A DNA stretch of 64,000 nucleotides from Diphasiastrum complanatum (GCA_029204225.1 CM055107.1:9955472-10019471), one strand, 5' to 3'. Counted from the stretch's first letter, positions 47,165-58,690 are shown. Notes: a model not told the origin generated them from the letters alone. Numbers and translations are program-made.

Positions 47165-49400
47165 GCAAGGTAATTGCACATTTACGCAATGTGGAAGAGA
47201 GGGACAAAGTGACTTACACTTGAAGGGAGAAAAATAATGTTGCAATAAAGTCACGACTTTAACTTAGAAAGGTCCTACTTCTGGAAACAATATTATACCG
47301 TTTGTTATAGAAAACATGTTTTCCCAATACATTTTCTTATAGCATTTCCTAGTTGGGGAAACGTAGAGAATTTGGGAAAGTGTGTTTTCCCATGAAAAAA
47401 ACTAAAGAAACATGTTTCCCCATAACTATGACTATAAGAGAATACTTGAGCACAAAAGTGGCCACAATGTTTTCTTTTATGTCCTCTTACCTTTTAGAGC
47501 AATGGAATTAATGTTGCTAGAATAGTCGATTCAAAGCCAACAAATCGACGATTCTGAATTGAATCAAAATCGACTAGGGACCCAAAATGGTTCTAGGGAT
47601 TTTTACACAGCCTAGGGGGCCAATTTAGTTGTGATTTGTGATTTGTGAACCATGAATTGTGAATTATGATTCATGCTTAATCAAAAATTATGACATAAAT
47701 TGTGATTCGTGATGTAAATTGTGCAGGTCAATCTTGATGAGATGGATACTACAGAGGCTCCAGAACTACCATCCGTATCTCAAGACGAGGAGGACATTTA
47801 AAAATTCCTCTGTGACGATGCTCTCCTATCTGCAATTTACAAACTTACAATTTACAAAATAGTGATTCATGAGTCTAGACGTTAATGAACCCATTGTAAG
47901 CTCCTAGGTTGTAAGTTGTAATTTGCCAATCCTAATTCCAATTCCCTATGTGGATTGTGGAAGACCTAGCACTCGAGCAGCTTCACATAGGATCATGATG
48001 CAACAACAGAGAGAGGCTTCAAGCTCTCATCCTCCTTGATGGTCTCGTGCAGTAGCTACAGATAAGGAATCTAATAAGGATGATTCAAAGGAGACTCAAG
48101 AGAGTCCAAATGACGAGTATGTTGGGGAGGGTGATATAGAGTCCTCTAACTTGGATGAGGAGAGCGATGAACACGAGGAACCAGAGGCTTGGACTGTACA
48201 AGACACTCCCAACGATGAGGAGGTCCAGGCAGTTATTGTAGGTCATGAGTCATGGATCATGACTCATTATGAGCCCTAGGAGCATTTTCCATGCATAGAT
48301 TCATATGTGCCTGGACTCTTGAGGCTATGACATCTTTGTGGCTATCTTGGAACCTATTATCTATACATGAATGATGATACATTCTATTTCATATTGGAAT
48401 CTGGATTTTGGATGATGGAACGTTCAACGAATCAAAATCTGTGTTTTATGATATTGTCTTGAATCCTGATGTTGGCATTTCATTTTGTATGTGCACAGTG
48501 CACACTGTAGTCTGCATAGTCTATGTCCACTATATCGTAACATGTATTTTGTAATTTGATAAAACTTGGAAGTTGACAGTGTCACTATTCACGGTTGAAA
48601 CTCGAATCAAAAACTAGAATCTAGAATGAATTTAAAATCTTGATTTCAGAATGATCGTGTTGATGAGTGTTGTCTCTGAAGTTTTCTGGCAGCCGCAGCT
48701 ATTTTGAGGGTTCCTTCTTTCACTAGCATTTGCTATTTTGCTTTATTGGCTTTGTTGTTGAGGAATGGCTCCTTGCTCCCTTCACTTGCCTTCTACGGAG
48801 GATGATAGCCATACTCTTGAGCAAGATATCCCAGAAGAGTAGTAGGAGGAGGAGGATCCAAACGAAATCATCATAGTAGAGAAAGTTAATGAGTGGACGA
48901 AGACTTTGTGGACTCTGCTTCAGCTTCTTAAAGTCTAGATGAACAAGACGAGGGCAACGAAGATCTCTTTCTTGCAAGGGCTCATTTTTTTCTTCACATA
49001 CTCACACGCTCACAATATGCATCATTTAGAAAAATATCTATAGAAATTGTTACAGTTTTTTCTTTTCTCTTCCAACACATTGCTTTCTCCATATGAGCTT
49101 AAGTCTGGTTCCGTAAAACTAAAAGTCTCCAGGAAATCTTCAAAGAGGCCGGTGAGACATACCATTTGCTACGTTCTTATCCATCTGCAAGATTTTTATC
49201 ACAGATACTCACTCCTCCAATAAATGCGACTAGAAGCTACAGAATTTTGATATCACTGAACCTGTAACGTCCTAAGTAAAGTTGCCTCCTATAAACATGA
49301 GTCTAATACAGAGGAATACAATAAACTAATCTAGCAAACATGAGATGAAACTCTCAAAGACTTCCTATTGACGCTTCTGACCTTGTGACAACAAAGTTTC
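47165..49400. other. Intron sequence without a recognised gene
   Basis: It contains low-complexity stretches built on ATTTGTGAATTATGATTCATG (47635-47730) and TTTACAATTTAC. A decayed acidic frame around 48010-48240 (EGDIESSNLDEESDEHEEPE) could be a transposon C-terminus, but nothing identifies it. Confidence 0.4.
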
Positions 49401-49929
49401 ATCTGCAAGTATTTGACATGGAGATGGATTGTGGCGTGTTCAGGAGCATCCACAAGGTTTTTTGTGGCATTTGCAAGGTTGTGCGCAGTCATGCCATGGG
49501 CTACAGGCCATGCCATCAAATGGGCTACGGATCGTAACACGGAAAACCTACAGCGTGACCTCCTTCGCAGTGGTCGTGGCCGTGAAGACTCCTTGGTATT
49601 ATTGCTCTGTTGATTTATGTCTGCGAATTTTGCTACGTATCAAGTTTATTGTTATCTACGTATTTTTTTTCCTTTGTTGCTGGGCCTTTGTCAGGATACT
49701 GCAGCGTTGCGAGGAGAAACTTTGACAGGACCCTAGATGCAAGAGTAAGAGGTCGTGGTGGCACAACTTTGAGGCCTTTGCCTACCCATAAGCGTTCTTT
49801 ACCATTGAATAGTGACATAGCGACAGCAACGGAAGCTTCAACAGCCACTGCCACTTCAACCTCTGGATAGCTGTGATTTAATACACATCAATGTCTCAAT
49901 AGGAGTTTCCTACGACATTGTTAGGTTTT

Positions 49930-50922
49930 TGAGTATTTTACCCTCTCCCTCTTCTTCTTCTTCTTCCTCTTTTTCTTCTTCTTGTATATGGAGATTGAAT
50001 GTTAGAAGGATCTTGGCACTTTGATTTCCTACATGGTGTAGAGGTACCGAGCTGGTCAAAGAGGTCATCCATGTGTGGAATAGGGTACTGATTACGAATA
50101 GTCAACTATGCTTGATTTAGGGCGCCCTACCAAAAGAGATCGTCTTCACTTAGGGATCACAAAAATTCAGCACCTTTGCTGATTTTTTGGAGTGAAGATC
50201 CGTTTTTTGACTCTTTTCCGTTTTGCAGGAGGGCGCCACACATCAAAGAAGATAACAGGATTTTGGGCGCCCAAAAATCAGGTTGTTGTTTGCTGATGTT
50301 TCAGGTTGCAGGAAGGCGCCATTAATTATCTTCTTCGGGGCTTCTTTTAGGTCGCCCACATCCGTGTAGGTTTATCCTACTTCCGTTGGTCCGCTGCTGC
50401 CCTATTTTTCAGATTTGCTCCTTTGCAAGAGGGCGCCCATCTACAAGCAATTTCTATTCTTCTGATTTGGCTGAAAAATCAGCACCCTTGCTGATTTTAC
50501 AAAGTGAAGATCCGCTTCTTTTTGCTTGTTTCCAGGTGTAGAAGAAGGCACTAATTTTTTTGTGATGATCCAATCATATTCCGAGGCTGAAAATTGGACA
50601 GCATATTACCATTTGTAGGGTGTTGCAACAGCCCTATCTGTGTGTGAATTGTTCACACTTTTTGGCAAGAAAAAAGGGTTCCGAAAAAAGCTTTGTTGGA
50701 GGCTAACCTGATTCTTTGCTTGCTGGTTTTTGAGTTTGTAATGCAATTTCAGGCTGAAATTTTCAACACACAAGGCTTGTAGGAGGGCGAGTTCCTACAT
50801 CCATCTAATGTGTAGTTTCGACACATTCCGGTGCTGATTTGTCAGATTTGATACTTGCTGGTTTTTGTGTCTTTTAGGGCACATTTAGGGTTTGAAAAAG
50901 TTTATCTTCTTGGCGAGTTCTT
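49930..50922 (+). mobile_element. Truncated 5' LTR end and leader of a Copia derivative
   Basis: The CT-rich ACCCTCTCCCTCTTCTTCTT at about 49940 matches the end part of the 3' LTR at about 52629. The leader holds several GGCGCC sites (50122, 50232 and others) and a repeated block: CAGCACC(T/C)TTGCTGATTTT with GTGAAGATCCG occurs at about 50168 and 50480. Confidence 0.5.
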
Positions 50923-51175
50923 ATGGCAAGAGATTTGGGAGCGATTCATACTTGTTCAGGTGAAGATATGTTGGATGGCACCAACTATTCTTCATGGAGT
51001 TGCAAGCTGAGATTTTGCATCGACGTGATGATCAAGATTTTATCGGTAACAAGATCTATCTTATATCATTTGAGATTTTGCAAGACCTCTAAAAGAGCTT
51101 GGGAAACACTTTTAAAGATGTACCGAATAAAGGATTCATCATCATGCTTTCTCCTCTCTCTACTTCATCCTCTTT
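50923..51175 (+). pseudogene. Copia gag fragment with internal deletion
   Basis: LDGTNYSSWSCKLRF is a gag start; it jumps to CKTSKRAWETLLKMYRIKD, the later part of the UBN2 domain, without the usual middle. It then overlaps the 325-codon frame in another phase. Confidence 0.65.
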
Positions 51176-52076
51176 GAAGGTAGAAGAGCAAAGTCATGCA
51201 AAGTTTGATCATTGTCTTTCTACAAGTACAAGTTTGCATCGAAATGTTGGTATGGTTAAGCATTCTTCTTCTCTTGAGCCATTTGTTGCAAATGATGGAT
51301 GCATTAGTGAAGAACTTTATGAGCAAGCTTCTCAAGATAATGTTTTGGAAAAGGCTGAAATCAAGCATTCTTTGAAGCCATTTTGTACTAATGGAGGAGG
51401 GGGAAAAATCATGTCAATTAGTACATTGGTTCAAAGTGGCGTGTTGGTGGATTTTTTGAGTGTTCAAAGTGACAAGCTGTTGGTTTTTTTCTTGAAGATG
51501 GTGGACACCAGATTCAGCCATGGTTTATTGATCATTTTCAGTCTATGTTACATTGTGAGCATCCTATTATGCATCGGGAACGGCCTGCAAAAGGTTTTTA
51601 GACAGCAAGTTCCACATTTGGAACACTTTGGAGAGCAACGTGTTGCTGATTTTGCGGCTGTAGGACAGCCTGCTACAGCCTCTTGTTGGTTGTCCGAGTC
51701 TTTGCGGGATAGCAAAGCATCTTTTTACCTTGGAGGAAACACACATGCCTCACCAAAATCAGTACCTTATGCTGATTTTCATGTTTTGATGCTTACTTCT
51801 TATGATGACGGTGTTGTCTTACCTAGTGTTGGTGAGCAAATCATTCGGGAGGATGTGATGGTAAAAGAGTATCATACTCTTCTTTATGTTTCTTGTGGTA
51901 AGAAGACTTATGGAATCATGTGGGAACCATTGATGGATTGCAAATCCATATTTCGGCTTGTGGCTGGTTTTTTGGATACCTACTTTGGATGGAGCATGCT
52001 TGTCTTCACTCTTCGACTTGATGCTACTGCACGTCGTATTCTACATCTCTTCTACATCGGGCATGATTGGGGCTGA
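51099..52076 (+). CDS. Hypothetical 325-codon ORF in the Copia derivative
   Basis: A long frame follows the gag fragment and ends before the polypurine tract. It has a hydrophobic segment (HGLLIIFSLCYIVSILLCIG, about residues 140-160) and no motif of integrase, RT or RNase H. It takes the place of pol in this non-autonomous element. I do not recognise it. The start is uncertain, as the first 30 codons overlap gag in another frame. Confidence 0.4.
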   Translation: MGNTFKDVPNKGFIIMLSPLSTSSSLKVEEQSHAKFDHCLSTSTSLHRNVGMVKHSSSLEPFVANDGCISEELYEQASQDNVLEKAEIKHSLKPFCTNGGGGKIMSISTLVQSGVLVDFLSVQSDKLLVFFLKMVDTRFSHGLLIIFSLCYIVSILLCIGNGLQKVFRQQVPHLEHFGEQRVADFAAVGQPATASCWLSESLRDSKASFYLGGNTHASPKSVPYADFHVLMLTSYDDGVVLPSVGEQIIREDVMVKEYHTLLYVSCGKKTYGIMWEPLMDCKSIFRLVAGFLDTYFGWSMLVFTLRLDATARRILHLFYIGHDWG

Positions 52077-52250
52077 GATTTTGGCTACTTCGACTACTTC
52101 AAGCTGAAGTTTTTTTTGGGCGGCATTAAGCTTTGACAGCAAGCTACATCTTTTTTTTTTCGGCTACATGGAGTTTTGGGCAGCATGCAACACTTTGCAT
52201 TTTTGTTGTAATTTTTCATACTTCATGTCATGTTATGTTTTTTACATTAT

Positions 52251-52950
52251 CATTTAAGGAGGGTGTTAGAAGTAATAAATGATAATGTTAGTTTCCCATA
52301 GGTTACTTTGACCCAAAAGGTCGAGAGTTGTGTAACCATGGGTTAGGTTTATTATTTAGACCATGTTAAGTCAGTTTTGGTTGAGTTTGGACCCAATTTT
52401 GATCCAGTAGTAATTCGTGGGTCCAAGTAAAGTCTAATTATGTTAAGGGACCCTATCTTGACTTTTGGGGGTGCCCTATAATCAGTAGTGGGTCTTGGAA
52501 GGTTCTAGAACTTAGGGTTTGGAAGAGTCTAGGCCCTTGGAAGGCCTATTTATATGTACCCAGTGCTCATTTGTAATTCATTCCCTTTCAAGCATTGCTA
52601 CTACTTTATCTCTCCTTGAGGGCGCCTAACCCTCTCCCTCTTCTTCTTTTTCTTCCTCTAAGTCAAGGCACTTCGTCTAGTTCCTCCTCTCAGGATCTAT
52701 ATGTCAACAAAGGCTCTAAATGACAGAAGCAGAAAAACTCCAAGAAGTCTGCCATCATCTCCTCGGCAATGGTGCCAACAATTTGTAGTCGCCATTTTTT
52801 TGCCTCTTCCCATAGGTCTATGAATGAGGCTTATGAAGGGTTTGGATCTACAACTGGTGATCACATGTAGTACGGGTTTTCTCCAATGAGGAGAGGGTAA
52901 AACTATCTAGTAGTGGGGATCTAACAATGATTTCAACACTTAAACCAACA
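52251..52950 (+). mobile_element. Polypurine tract and 3' LTR of the Copia derivative
   Basis: AAGGAGGG before TGTTAGAAG at 52264 marks the LTR start. CCTATTTATATGTACC near 52546 is a TATA-like box. The junction is flanked by an 11 bp inverted repeat, CATTATCATTT (52245) and AAATGATAATG (52277). The 3' end is not fixed. Confidence 0.6.
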
Positions 52951-53389
52951 GTAGCCATATGGATGACCTACTATGTCATGCCTATGTTCTGATGAGCTGC
53001 AGAATTAAGCAGCTACAATCGAAAAATGAAAACTCAAAAGATGAAAATCAAATCACCCTACTGAAACAGAACTGGCAAGAAGATAATGCTATGAGATAAC
53101 CTATCCAAAAGCTGCAAAAAAGATGGATTATTCTTATAGAAGCGCAATTATATCCGTGTTATAACAGAATTGCCAAACAACAAGAAATAATAACCTAGTT
53201 CTCAAAGTCAATCTCCCAAGCACACCAACAACAGCATGTATCATGGCATGGAATTGTTACTCTCCTGAATAGCCTCATCGTAGACACACATCAGGATATT
53301 GAAGACATGGTATTTTCATTCATGTCTACTCAGATAAAAGCTATTCTTGGAGGCTGCTTCCAATTTAGCTGATGGTGGAGGGTTTCCGC

Positions 53390-53640
53390 CACAATGGGAA
53401 TCGGAGAAAAACCGTTTTCCGATTCGAACCTGGCCTGCCGGTCCGAACCGGAAAGAATCGGTTCGAATCGGCCGGTTCGAATCGGGGTGTAACCTTGATT
53501 CATCGCCAATAGCGCATGAGCCAATAAATGATGTGAGCCAACAACGATGTGAGCCCGCAAGTCTGCAGGCAGTGGGCGGGCGGGGCGGGCAGGGCCAGGT
53601 TTTGGGCGGGTGGGCAAAGGGGAGGAAAACATCAAAATAC
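53390..53640. repeat. Low-complexity CGGTTCGAATCGG-type and GGGCGG repeats
   Basis: Repeated GATTCGAA/CCGGTTCG blocks (53400-53485) are followed by a G-rich stretch. Related GATTCGAATCGG blocks recur at 55230-55510. The open frames through it are not taken as genes. Confidence 0.6.
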
Positions 53641-53892
53641 TTTCAAATACTAAACTTAGAAGGGATAAAACCTAATACAATCATCAAGATTTTTGATACA
53701 TTCACATCATCATTCCCTTACCAACAATATAATTGAATTCTCAACTTTCAGCCAGCCGGAACCATCAAGGAAGGTAATCGATTGATATTAGAATATTTGG
53801 CTCTAATACCTTGCTCACATTAAATTAGTCAAATTACTATGCGATTATACCAAAACATCTCGCCTAAAAGCAACCGCAGTGACTATAAAAGT

Positions 53893-53940
53893 GTAGGAAA
53901 TCAAAGTGCCAAGATCCTTCTAACATTCAATCTCCATATA
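53893..53940 (-). repeat. 48 bp perfect inverted match to 49985-50032
   Basis: GTAGGAAATCAAAGTGCCAA onward is the exact reverse complement of 49985-50032, with unrelated flanks on both sides. The minus-strand sequence just upstream (TAATACC-type, near 53800) may be a decayed primer binding site of an inverted copy of the same element. Confidence 0.75.
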
Positions 53941-54139
53941 ACTCTAGTAAGAGTGCACACTGCAATCCCATAGTTAAACATCTGTATGGAAAGTGCTATG
54001 CATGAGAACGAGACCTAATATGCATTAAAAACTTTGAAGTTGTGTGCTTTTTTTGTTTCTTCATTTTGATGCTTTTATGTCTTCTGAGTGCTTTTTGCTA
54101 CCAAATTCAGCTAATTCAGATTTGTGTGCATTATCTGTT

Positions 54140-54693
54140 TTAATTGTGTGAGCTGCCCGTGATCCCCCTCCCCCGTGCTTTCCTAGAAGGGGGGGTGTGT
54201 GCCATGGCGCCCCCAAGCCGCTACGCCCCCAATCGGGCTAGCGACCTGGGGGGTTGGAGAGCGAGCTACGAAGGGGGAGGGAGCGGGTATGGGGGAGGGA
54301 GGGAGAAAAGGACGGGCGAAGGGGGGAGCGGGGGCCATTGTACCCCATGCCCCCTCCCACCTTTTGTTTTTGAATTTGTTTTTCATTTTGGGGGCCCAAT
54401 GAAATATTGGGCCCCCATTTTTCCCAATTTAAATAAATGGGAAGGGAGTAGGGAGGGTAAAGGGAGGGCGCGAGAGGCATATCAAGAGAGCACGTTGGGA
54501 GGGTTTAGGACGGGTGTGAAGAGGGGGCGGGGAGGGCAAAGGGAGCGCATGCGGGGAGGACACAAGGGCGGGGGCGTGGGGAGGGTGTAGGGACGCGTGC
54601 AAGGGAAGGGATATCTCTCTGTCTCTCTCTCTCTCTCCGTCGCACGCCCCCGCGTGCACACGGCTGCCCGTCATCGACCGGCACACTTCGCTA
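54140..54693 (+). mobile_element. G-rich segment ending in a Helitron-like hairpin
   Basis: The plus strand is very purine-rich (many GGGGG runs, 54180-54610). It ends with GCCCGTCATCGACCGGC (54666-54682, imperfect hairpin), then ACACTTCG and CTA directly before the start of the next element. The end resembles the 3' end of the Helitron at 54694-55205, so this may be an older copy. Open frames here follow base composition only. Confidence 0.4.
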
Positions 54694-54778
54694 TCTATAT
54701 ATTAAAACTTTAGTGTTCTTGGGCCACTCAAGCTGCCTAGAAACCACATTTTCCTTCATGTTTTTTTTTGGCAACGGT

Positions 54779-54957
54779 CGCGAGATATGCGAAGGTACCG
54801 AAGGTCTCTCTCGGCCTCTCTCTGACTGCGAGATGTGCGAGATATGCGAAGGTCCTGAAGGTCTCTCTCGGCCTCTCTCTGACCCGTACTCTCTCTGAGT
54901 ATGCGAGATATGCGAGCTGTGCGAGATATGTGAGATATTCGAGATGCAAGAGGTTCG

Positions 54958-54960
<3 letters not shown>
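54779..54960 (+). repeat. Tandem GCGAGATATGCGA repeats inside the Helitron
   Basis: A unit of about 65 bp (GCGAGATATGCGAAGG, then CTCTCTCGGCCTCTCTCTGA) occurs at 54779 and 54845. It is followed by short GCGAGATATGTGAG-type repeats to 54950. Confidence 0.75.

Positions 54961-54961
<1 letters not shown>

Positions 54962-55013
<52 letters not shown>
54962..55013 (+). repeat. (CT)26 microsatellite inside the Helitron
   Basis: 52 bp of perfect CT dinucleotides, followed by a short CA run at 55026-55040. Confidence 0.97.
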
Positions 55014-55017
<4 letters not shown>

Positions 55018-55216
55018 TACGCTCGCACACACACACACACCTCATCATCCACCCGCCATCGGTGGACACATTTTGGCCACATACATACACACATACATCG
55101 GCCACAATGACCATCGGCTTTCTTTCTAAACCATCGGCTGCCATCCCATCGGCCGTCACCCAGATCGTCTGCCCCTGCCCGTCAACGACGGGCACACTTT
55201 GCTAATATTTATACCA

Positions 55217-55525
55217 AAACAATTTGCAACGTCACCGATTTGCCGATTCAATTTCCAGATTGGTGATTCGAATCGGTTTAAACCGGATGAATCGGACATG
55301 AAACATTAATTCAATGGTGAATGTACAATGTACAATCTAAAATTTTTATAATCTAAATCCTAAAATTCATGCCTAGATACAAGAAAAACCAAAAAAATGT
55401 GCAACTTCACTAATTCTTTGATTCGGTTTCCAGATTGGCGATTCAAATCGGTTTGAACAGGACAAATAGGTCTGATTCAATCATCGGCCCATTGGCCGAT
55501 TCGGATCGGACATGAAACATTAAAT
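55217..55525 (+). repeat. Imperfect tandem duplication
   Basis: A block with CGATTC, TTTCCAGATTGG(T/C)GATTC and AATCGGTTT(A/G)AAC(C/A)GGA and ending CGGACATGAAACATTAA occurs at 55232-55310 and 55425-55525. Confidence 0.6.
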
Positions 55526-55529
55526 GGGA

Positions 55530-56100
55530 TGAATGTAGACAGCGTTGTTCTCCATGGAAACGTGAGATTAGCATGGATAAGGGACATCTCACAACAAGGG
55601 CGTACAATACTGATTAAGAGTACTCAGCATATCTTCTCCTTCAGAATATGGTCAAGAGGTCATATCAAAAACATAGTTAGAATAATTGAGGAGTTATATC
55701 AGGAATGACGAGGCCAAAACGGTCTGATTCTTCAAGCAAATCTGATTACCAAGTAAGACAACAAGACTAAGACCTTGTCTGATCTGATGGTGCAATTGGG
55801 CACTAACATGTAAAGATTGCTTTGTAGATTTGTGAAGGACATATATGCTTTTCTGAAGGTAAAGTCTATGATAGTGTCTACGTGAGACAAGTAAAACCAG
55901 AAACTATCAACAACGGTCTTCTTATCATGCCCCAATTGTTTTCATCCCTAGTTTTCTGTATCTGCACATTCACATACGGTGTATGAATCATTGTTTTATG
56001 CTGAAAATAATCCACTATGCTCCATCCTTTTCCTTCTGCAAGCCAATGACCAAAATATTCCATATCCTCTCTTAAGCTTTTCGTTAGCCTCAGCAGAACA
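55530..56100. other. Intron sequence without a recognised gene
   Basis: No repeat or frame stands out. This is the 5' part of the RLK intron, near the donor at 56182. Confidence 0.5.
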
Positions 56101-56182
56101 AAGTATTAGGTTAGCATGCAGAGCGGAATAGTAGCACGTGGAAAAGTCTTGGGTAAAGAAAGAATAGAGACAAAAAGCGCAC

Positions 56183-56471
56183 CTGAAAGGGGACCCTGCA
56201 GCTGGAGGCCAGCCAAAGAAAGCTCCACCACTCTCCCTTTGGAACACACTACACCTCTCCAGATGCAGTAATCAGCAGCCTGCGATGCATTCCAGCCACT
56301 CAATGCTGCCTTTGGATCGACCAGATTCTTCCTGAAAGCAAGCAGCGTAGCTAGATCGTTCTGCTGGATTTTCGACCTACCCTGTGCCGCCGTTGGCTCC
56401 GCCAAAATCAAGACGCAAAGCACGAGTAATTGCCTTACTACTAGAGCAGCAACGCATTGAGGTCGCCCCAT
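56183..56471 (-). CDS. LRR receptor-like kinase, exon 1 (signal peptide and LRR N-cap)
   Basis: ATG at 56471. A hydrophobic signal peptide (LLVLCVLILAEPTAAQG, about residues 15-31) is followed by the LRRNT_2 cap: LATLLAFRKNLVDPKAALSG with W, then YCIWRGVVC (the CxWxGVxC motif), then the first LRR VELSLAGLQLQGPLS. The donor is at 56182-56181 (GTGCGC). Alone the exon would make only a short secreted peptide; its partner is the exon at 39044-35884, in phase, and the join restores a continuous LRR. No other LRR exon in the window fits. Confidence 0.9.
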
Positions 56472-57640
56472 GGTTTAGCGGGCATACGACGCCGAAATGT
56501 AACATTCAAACAAGCAAGTATCTATGAGCTACGGTCCTCTAGCACAGAGCACTGCCAACTAATGTTCCTCGTCCGTTCCTTTTAGCAACCGCTTCACCTG
56601 TCATTATTTGTGAGCACACATGTAGAGAGCTCAAACTAAGCGTACCACTGTCTGCCATGACTGTATAAGCATACTATGAGCAAGCTCTGATCGTGCTGCC
56701 ACAATGTACGTTAAGCCTGTAACCGAAAAGATTCTTGCATGGTTGAAAACTAGAAGACCTTTTTTCCTGATTGGAAAAAAAGCAGCTGAAGAATGTCCAG
56801 AGAACTAATCTTCTAAGTTTCTGTCTCTATAGTATCCTCCAAGTGCGTTGTTCTACATTCCCAGCAAACTTGCAAAGGAATGAACGTCGTCTAGCTTCAA
56901 AAAGATAACAAATCAAAGAACCGCAGCTGCTTTGAATGCTAACAAATCTGCCCATGTTCGCTGATCCCAATATTGCTTGCAAATGCAGCTGGCCTTCGTT
57001 CGTCTACGTTGAATCTTCCCACACACCACACTTCTGTCTATAACTGTGGCTAAATCTAGTCTTCACTATTCCATTCCAAATAAAATTTATAATTAGCTAC
57101 CTTCTTCTCCAAATTTCAGAGATCGCGCCTTCCCAAAATGCAGCAGCATACATCTGCCGATCTCGCTATGCTACCTTCTCTGTAAAGCCTCAGCCACCCA
57201 TGCATCCATTTAAACATCAGCATCAATTTATGGAACCTCTAATCTCTCATACTCTCAATCTGTCTTTCAATTCCCCATCCTTTTCGTCTCTTTTTCAGGA
57301 TCAAAAACACAGCATTCCACTCCCGCTCTCATCAAACACTACTATGATTCTTATCCCTCACCATCACCAGCATCGCTCACGCTCGTCTCTCGCCATCCTT
57401 GCTGAAGGCGAGAATCTAGCTGCTGCTCCCTTTCCATTTCCATTCTGACGATCTCCACTGAAATTTATATAACGAGATCGTCGCTGCGAACATAAATAAG
57501 CCCGCCTTTTTCTTTTCCAGGTATTTTGAGTTAAAAGTACGCCATGCCATCGTCTCACCTACTTCATTCCCTCCGCGATTAATCCGCGCAAAATAACTCT
57601 CGCAAACTGACACAATTCTCGCACCTTACAAAATTTGTGC
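56472..57640 (-). promoter_or_regulatory. 5' UTR and promoter region of the LRR receptor kinase
   Basis: No gene is seen here. A minus-strand TATA-like TATATAAATT lies at about 57464-57473, giving a leader of roughly 950 bp if used. The 82-codon plus frame at 57200-57448 is not supported by any motif. Confidence 0.4.
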
Positions 57641-57779
57641 TCTGGTTATATAAATCGTTCACACCCCCCAAGGCCCCAAGGCCCAAGATCCAAGCCCATC
57701 TCAAAAACTGCACTTAGGCCCCACAATTCTAGTGCTACTCTTTTAACTTTGCCGCAATGATTCACTAAAACATGAGATG

Positions 57780-58690
57780 GCGTGCCTAGGTGAGTTTGAG
57801 CATTGAACAGTGTTTTTTTAAAAAGTTTAATTTTAAAACGCATTTCTTTTCCTGCTTTGTTGTTATAGATGTAAACTATTGTGTGACGATTTGTCAGAAT
57901 ACGAGGTGTTACCTCTTAGGTGAGTTCAAGCATTCAAATGAGGGGTTTTTTTTAAATGGATTTTTTATTTTTATTGTTTTCACCCATTTGAATGCCCTCA
58001 ATAAGACAAAACCTCTAGTGATATTTTCATCAACTTGTCTGTTTTTTAACGAGGTGAGTTTGAGCATTAAAATGAGTTTTTTTTCTCCCTAAAATGCAAT
58101 CTTTTTTTTTTTCACCGATTTGAATACCCTGCCCTGCGTAAGACAAAACTTCTCGTGACATTTTAATCACCTAATCTATTTTGCAATGAGGTGAGTTTAA
58201 GCATTATAATGAGTTTTTTTTTTCTAAAATGTAGTCTTTGTTTTTTTTTTTTTTCACCTATTTGAATGCCCTACATAAGACAAAACCTCTCGTGATATTG
58301 TAATCAACTTGTCTGTTTTTTAACGAGGTGAGTTTAAGCATTAAACTGAGTTTTTTTATTCCTAGAACACTTTCTTTGTTTTTTTTATTCTTTCACCAAT
58401 TTGAATGCCCTACGTAAGACGAAATTTCTCGTGATATTTTAATCACCTTTATCTATTTTGCAATGAGATGAGTTTAAGCATTATAATGAGTTTTTTTTTT
58501 CTAAACTGTAGTCTTTGTTTTTTTTTTTTTTCACCTATTTGAATGCCCTACATAAAACAAAACCTCTCGTGATATTTTAATCACCTTGTCTATTTTTCAA
58601 CGATTTGAATGTTATGCGCATGGCAAAACTTCTTGTGATATATAGATCACCTTGTTATAAGAAGGAACTTCAAGTGAACTCAATTTCAAG
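57780..58690 (+). repeat. Tandem repeat, about 140 bp units with dimeric order
   Basis: Units start with (GA)GGTGAGTTTRAGCATT at about 57789, 57918, 58050, 58187, 58326 and 58468, 129-142 bp apart, followed by T-runs, CACCxATTTGAATGCCCT and CTCGTGATATTTTAATCACC. Units 4 and 6 share CATTATAATGAG, and units 3 and 5 share CGAGGTGAG with CATTAAA. A diverged unit lies at 59115-59240. No coding potential. Confidence 0.85.

Larger units (their letters stand above)
54694..55205 (+). mobile_element. Small non-autonomous Helitron (512 bp)
   Basis: It begins TCTATATATTAAAAC after an A (54693). It ends with the hairpin GCCCGTC-AAC-GACGGGC (55177-55193), an 8-base spacer ACACTTTG and CTAA (55202-55205), followed by T. 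These are the structural marks of a Helitron: 5' TC, 3' hairpin plus CTRR, insertion between A and T, no target duplication. It has no coding capacity. Confidence 0.62.
39045..56182 (-). other. Single 17,138 bp intron of the LRR receptor kinase
   Basis: Donor GTGCGC at 56182-56177 and acceptor TTTCTTGCAG at 39054-39045. Splicing joins LQLQGPLS (exon 1) to VELGNLGELRKLDL (exon 2), completing an LRR in frame (phase 1). The single intron interrupts the LRR region just after the N-terminal cap. It contains Gypsy, Copia-derived and Helitron insertions, none of which breaks a coding exon. Confidence 0.9.

Noticed and set aside
54144-54590. 148-codon Gly/Arg-rich open frame
   Set aside because: It follows from the G-rich base composition; other frames are open there too and no motif is present.
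57200-57448. 82-codon plus-strand frame upstream of the receptor kinase
   Set aside because: Low-complexity Ser/Pro/His content, no recognisable domain or splice context; it lies in the probable RLK leader and promoter.
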